Positions 60,065-64,000 of a DNA stretch of 64,000 bases are shown here, one piece after another. The DNA comes from Oncomelania hupensis. Its lineage: Eukaryota; Mollusca; Gastropoda; Littorinimorpha; Pomatiopsidae. The notes under the pieces are model-generated. The model saw nothing but the letters and a program-made list of their open reading frames with translations, searched no databases and was not told where the DNA came from. Both the position numbers and the translations under genes were made by a program. The first letter of the stretch is position 1, and the number at the start of each line of letters is the position of its first letter. The stretch spans positions 66,914,683 to 66,978,682 of the forward strand of contig CM072515.1 of the NCBI GenBank assembly GCA_036898135.1. The letters run 5' to 3'.

Positions 60065-60361
60065 ACCTATCCAAATACAGGATGCTACAACGCGCTGTTT
60101 ACTCACGCGAATTCAAAGCGCGGCGACCGGAATAGATCGCTATTACAGGTTGTGGAAGAACAAATTTTTTTTTCATTGACTTCTAAGACCATTATTGAAG
60201 TAAGGGAGGAAAGCGGCCGGAGTACCTAGAGAAATCCCTCGGTGTCCTGATAAGTCTCGTACCTATTAGTCACGTACGCAAGTACGTCCCATGCGGGGTT
60301 TAAATTCGCGACCTTCTGCATAGGAAACCAGACCTCTATCATCGGTGCTACCAGTCAGACC
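60065..60361 (-). repeat. tRNA-derived SINE family A, copy with intact head
   Basis: On the minus strand the 5' end reads GGGTCTGACTGGTAGCACC (A-box-like) and GGTCGCGAATTTAAACCCC (B-box-like). The body shares the 'agaaatccctcggtgtcctg' block and ends 'gcgttgtagcatcctgtatt' like the copies at 10 kb and 29 kb. Confidence 0.65.
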
Positions 60362-60639
60362 CTAAAGTTTATTAATCAAGGTTAAGATGGGATCACCCTG
60401 GGTTCCATACTTATTTCGATCAGTGACGTGCGGACAGTTAAGTGAGTAGCAACATCGGCGCACAACAGGCACTCGATCAGTCCTATCAGCTTCATTTGAA
60501 CTGACTGAGTATGGAATATTCCTGGTTCTTTTGAGAAACGGTGGAAGGTAAAGCAGCAAAGGTGAGGATATGCCTTAACGGCACTGTCCTCACAAAGCCT
60601 GACCCTGAGAAAAAAGAAGACGCCCTAACGCCCCTCTTC

Positions 60640-60640
60640 T

Positions 60641-60719
<79 letters not shown>

Positions 60720-60790
60720 TAATAATAATAATAATATTGTATAGCGCACACATTAGGCAACATAATACACCATGCTCGAAAATACTAGGG
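60640..60790 (-). repeat. (TAA)n microsatellite attached to a SINE-like tail
   Basis: About 31 AAT/TAA units (60643-60736), followed on + by 'tattgtatagcgcacacatt', the complement of a GCGCTATACAATA tail. Confidence 0.75.
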
Positions 60791-61329
60791 GAAACAACTT
60801 TGGTCGGCTTGCCCGGATGTTGCGCGCAGAGTGGTCTAACGTTGGGCGGACGTTCTTGGCAAACGAACAGTTCATCACCTACAATTTCTGGTCTGTCCTC
60901 CATCCAACCTTCTGGATCAACCTAAAGGTTGATTTCAATTGCAATCCTGGCTAGCTCCGCTAGTTCGGCCTTGCACTGCCCTGCAACCACCACCCCGCTC
61001 CCTCCCCCCTCTCCCCTTTTCCCGAATAAAAATTTGCAGCTCGGGGTAGCTTTTATAGTGTTACTGAGATAAACAACAAAGACAAGCTACCTTCCCTTTC
61101 CGAATAAGGCATATTATTTGCTCAAATCGCATAGAACACCAAGACACACGATGCACCAAAACGCCAAAATCAACACCGAAATTAACACTACCTAATAACA
61201 ACAATAATGAATGAGATAAAACATATAGAACAATACAAGCAAATTTAACAAGTGCTGGATCCTAACGGATGCGTGCACTTTGGTGTTTGGGAGTCATCTA
61301 GGGGTTCACCTGTTACGTCCGAGGTTCGG

Positions 61330-61725
61330 ATCTTTTCATTATCTCTCGTCTTGACTTTTGCAAATCCATCTTAGCTTATAACAAGCTCCTCAAACTTCAA
61401 CGCATCCAAAGCAACGATGCCCTTCGTCAGTCTCGTCGCCATAGTGCCTTTTCTGCTCTGACAATTTTACAATGGCTCCCTGTTAAAGATCGAATCGACT
61501 ACAAGATTGTGCCTCTACTCTGAAACAATCCCTTCTTATCTCTCCGAGCTCCCTAATCCCTACAAGCCAACACATACTCTCCGATCACAAGATCCATCCC
61601 TCCTTACATTTCTTAGATACTCCCTTAATAGTTTTTGGGAAAATGTCTTTTTCCGTGCACGCCCCAGCTCTATGGAATTCCCTTCTGTCCGATCTACGTC
61701 ATGCCCAGACTACAGTTCCACCTTA
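61330..61725 (+). mobile_element. CR1/L2-like LINE RT remnant
   Basis: Plus-strand fragments in shifting frames match the conserved C-terminal block of LINE RTs: 'SRLD(Y/F)..SIL', 'LKLQRIQ..A.R', 'QWLPVKDRIDYKI', SYLSELPNPYKPTHTLRSQD and 'APALWNSLLSDLR'. Dead copy. Confidence 0.7.
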
Positions 61726-61729
61726 TAGA

Positions 61730-62280
61730 GAGAAGAGAGAGAGAGACTGTCTGCCAATACATGGCTCCGATAGATCGCACCATTCAGGGTTCCAGGTAGT
61801 AGTACATGTAGGTAGGCAGGCCACCCAGCGTGGAGTCGGGTGGGTGAGAAGAGGAGGGTGGGATGGGGGAGAGAGGAGGGATTGAGGGTTGAGGGCTTGA
61901 AGTATGTGTGGGGATAGGAGAAGGGGTATAAGTAGTTCGTCACCAGTGGTGCACTTGACTGGAGTCGTGTTTTGTGTGACAGACGGAATACAGTGTAGAC
62001 AGAAGCCGTATAGCTGAGATAGGAGGACACAGCTTTTTTTTCCCCTGTTCTTTTTTTCTCTCTTACTCGCTTTTTACTTCCACTAAGTTCCACTTCCACC
62101 TGTTTACCCTACATTTCAGTGGTAGAGTTTGGGCAAAGTGTCAAATGCACTTTTCTTTATCAATCTATGCTAAAGACGACACGAGATTTTTTTTCTTTTG
62201 GGTTGGTCTCCTTCTATCTAATCATATTGGCCTATTAGACCTATATATATAGATTTTATCTTTTGTTCGACTTGTTCGGC
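61730..62280. other. Intergenic, nothing recognised
   Basis: G-rich patch 61840-61900, T-rich patches near 62030-62060. No exon. Confidence 0.3.
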
Positions 62281-62314
62281 TTTTAGTTTCGTTTCTCCAC
62301 CTCCTACCCCTATC

Positions 62315-62635
<321 letters not shown>

Positions 62636-62639
62636 ATTT

Positions 62640-64000
62640 ATTTACTCATTCATTCATTCGTTTATAGTTTCTCAAGTATCACTGACTTGAAATGATGTTC
62701 ACGATGCAGTAAGCAAAAAAAAGCCATTAAGCCATCCTGAAGCAGAGTGGTCTCGTGTGTAAAAAAAAAAAGTTGCAGCCTAATTATTACGCCTTTATTA
62801 TTATGCAGGTGATATCGCCAAGCTGCCTTTGAAAGAGGCTTTGGCAAAATTCTACTGTAGAGATAGCCTGACTTAAAAGAGGCCAATTTTCAAAAAATGG
62901 AAAGTTTGAGAGTTAAAAGTTGAAATCAAGAAGCGAGATTTCAAAACTTGCCAGACCAACTCTATAAGCTTACATGGCTAACCGAGTTATGTTGTGAAGA
63001 GACGTGTCTTCAAATGCGGAAAAGAAAAAGGGGTCAGTGAATTCCAGGCGTTGGGTCCAAATTCTACAAAAGTGCTCACTTGAACTAGTAAGAAAAATGG
63101 CCACCCTACAATACCGGAGAACTTGCGAATGTCGAGAATGCGAATGTCGAGAATGTTACATTCTCGACATTCGCAAGTTCTCCGGTTTAGGATTCGTAAT
63201 ATCTTCCACAGGTAGGCTACGCCAGTTCAGAAGTAATGACATTCAAAACGTTTCAGTCAGAACAACAGGTTTCCAAAAAAGAAGAGCACTTCCGTGATAT
63301 GTTGGGCTTCGAGTGTTAGAAATTACAAGGGACCTAAAATACAATAATGGAGAGAAGGAGTACGAGAAGGAAGGAAGGTGCGATAAAAGACAGAAAAGAA
63401 GAAAGAAAGAAAAGATGAACTTTGCGCTTCTATAACTTTTTTTTTTTAAACCCGAAAGAACTGAATAGTGACGAAAAAAGAAAAACTGAGATTAAAACTG
63501 TGAAAACCAGTGATGGTAAAAATCCGGTTCCTGTAAAGTTTTAGATTGTATTAGAAAAAAATAATAAACTTCAAATTCCTGCTACATCTGATCACTCTTC
63601 TCCCAACCCCCCCTAAACCCAACTATGCCGTCCACCGTTGTGAATTCGTCGAAGCCTCTGGGCTAACACGAAAAGCTGTAGTTTAGGCCAAACGGAAGAC
63701 ACGCACCTGTTGAAAACCTCTATAAAATTTCAAGTCGCGTTTAAAACAAAAATCCTGAAATTCTATATTCAAGTCAGCATAATATTTTATGTAAGTGCAA
63801 AAAGGGTTTCAAGAAATTAATATTGCATTTAATTTAAAGTGCGTCTGAATCCAATATCAAAACAGCCCCAAAATATTTTTTTTTAAAAATGTCTCTTTCA
63901 CGTTAACAGATGACTATTAATTAGCTTATTAGTCTTACCTTTTTTATGTCTAATATTTGCAAGAATTAAAACTAAAACTTTCTGTCTGACCGTTCGAAAG
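62640..64000. other. Window end, contains one small hairpin, otherwise nothing recognised
   Basis: No exon supported. Short poly(A)/(T) runs. The 63114-63185 hairpin is listed separately. Confidence 0.35.
63114..63185. repeat. Perfect 27-bp inverted repeat with an internal 15-bp duplication
   Basis: Left arm 63114-63140 (ccggagaacttgcgaatgtc then gagaatg), a second copy of cgaatgtcgagaatg at 63141-63155, a 3-nt spacer, and right arm 63159-63185, the exact complement of the left arm. Confidence 0.92.

Noticed and set aside
61643..61885. Small host gene around 61.7 kb
   Set aside because: The readable part is the conserved C-terminus of a LINE reverse transcriptase in broken frames.

Overview
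The window is animal nuclear DNA: genes are split by GT-AG introns, most of the sequence is non-coding, and several classes of transposon are present. The mix of BEL/Pao, RTE-like and CR1/L2-like LINE remnants, hAT-like and pogo/Tigger-like DNA transposons, tRNA-derived SINEs with (ATT)n tails and long simple repeats suggests a lophotrochozoan, most likely a mollusc such as a gastropod. That placement is inference; the sequence contains no diagnostic marker gene.

Two host protein-coding genes can be assembled by joining exons whose splice sites and reading phases agree. Gene A (+ strand, 12793-27435, 8 coding exons, about 775 aa) encodes a predicted single-pass surface receptor: signal peptide, SUEL-type galactose/rhamnose-binding lectin-like domain, divergent CUB-like region, Thr-rich mucin-like stalk, one transmembrane helix and a long cytoplasmic tail with 8-residue SPK(F/L)HQGE repeats. 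Gene B (- strand, 53762-41168, 5 coding exons, about 2409 aa) encodes a very large predicted nuclear C2H2 zinc-finger protein with an unrecognised N-terminal domain, five classical fingers, long Ser/Thr/Pro/Ala-rich stretches, a short coiled coil, basic Gly/Arg patches and a degenerate C-terminal finger. The two genes converge, with about 13.7 kb between their stop codons.

Layout: 1-1445 has no recognised gene. 1446-8912 (-) is a dead BEL/Pao retrotransposon whose reverse transcriptase is split by what looks like a 1005-bp solo LTR (TG...CA ends, 5-bp target duplication). 9328-12360 holds SINE, unclassified-repeat and LINE remnants. 12793-27435 is gene A. Its intron 3 carries a pogo/Tigger-like element with an RTE-like LINE nested inside it, and its intron 6 carries two hAT-type elements and a SINE inside a degenerate tandem repeat. 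A hairpin with 100-bp arms starts inside the gene A stop codon. 28-41 kb is intergenic, with a 40-bp minisatellite (29487-30328), long (TA)n tracts, SINEs and dispersed repeats. 41168-53762 is gene B, with a 5'-truncated RTE copy in intron 1 flanked by 40-bp target duplications. 55.2-59.9 kb is a stack of nested RTE copies plus an hAT-like element. 60-64 kb has SINE and LINE remnants, long (TC)n and (CTAT)n tracts and a small perfect-arm hairpin.

The two host genes show no obvious functional link. No rRNA, tRNA gene, CRISPR or bacterial-style operon was seen. All gene models come from reading the sequence alone; untranslated regions and transcription starts are unknown.
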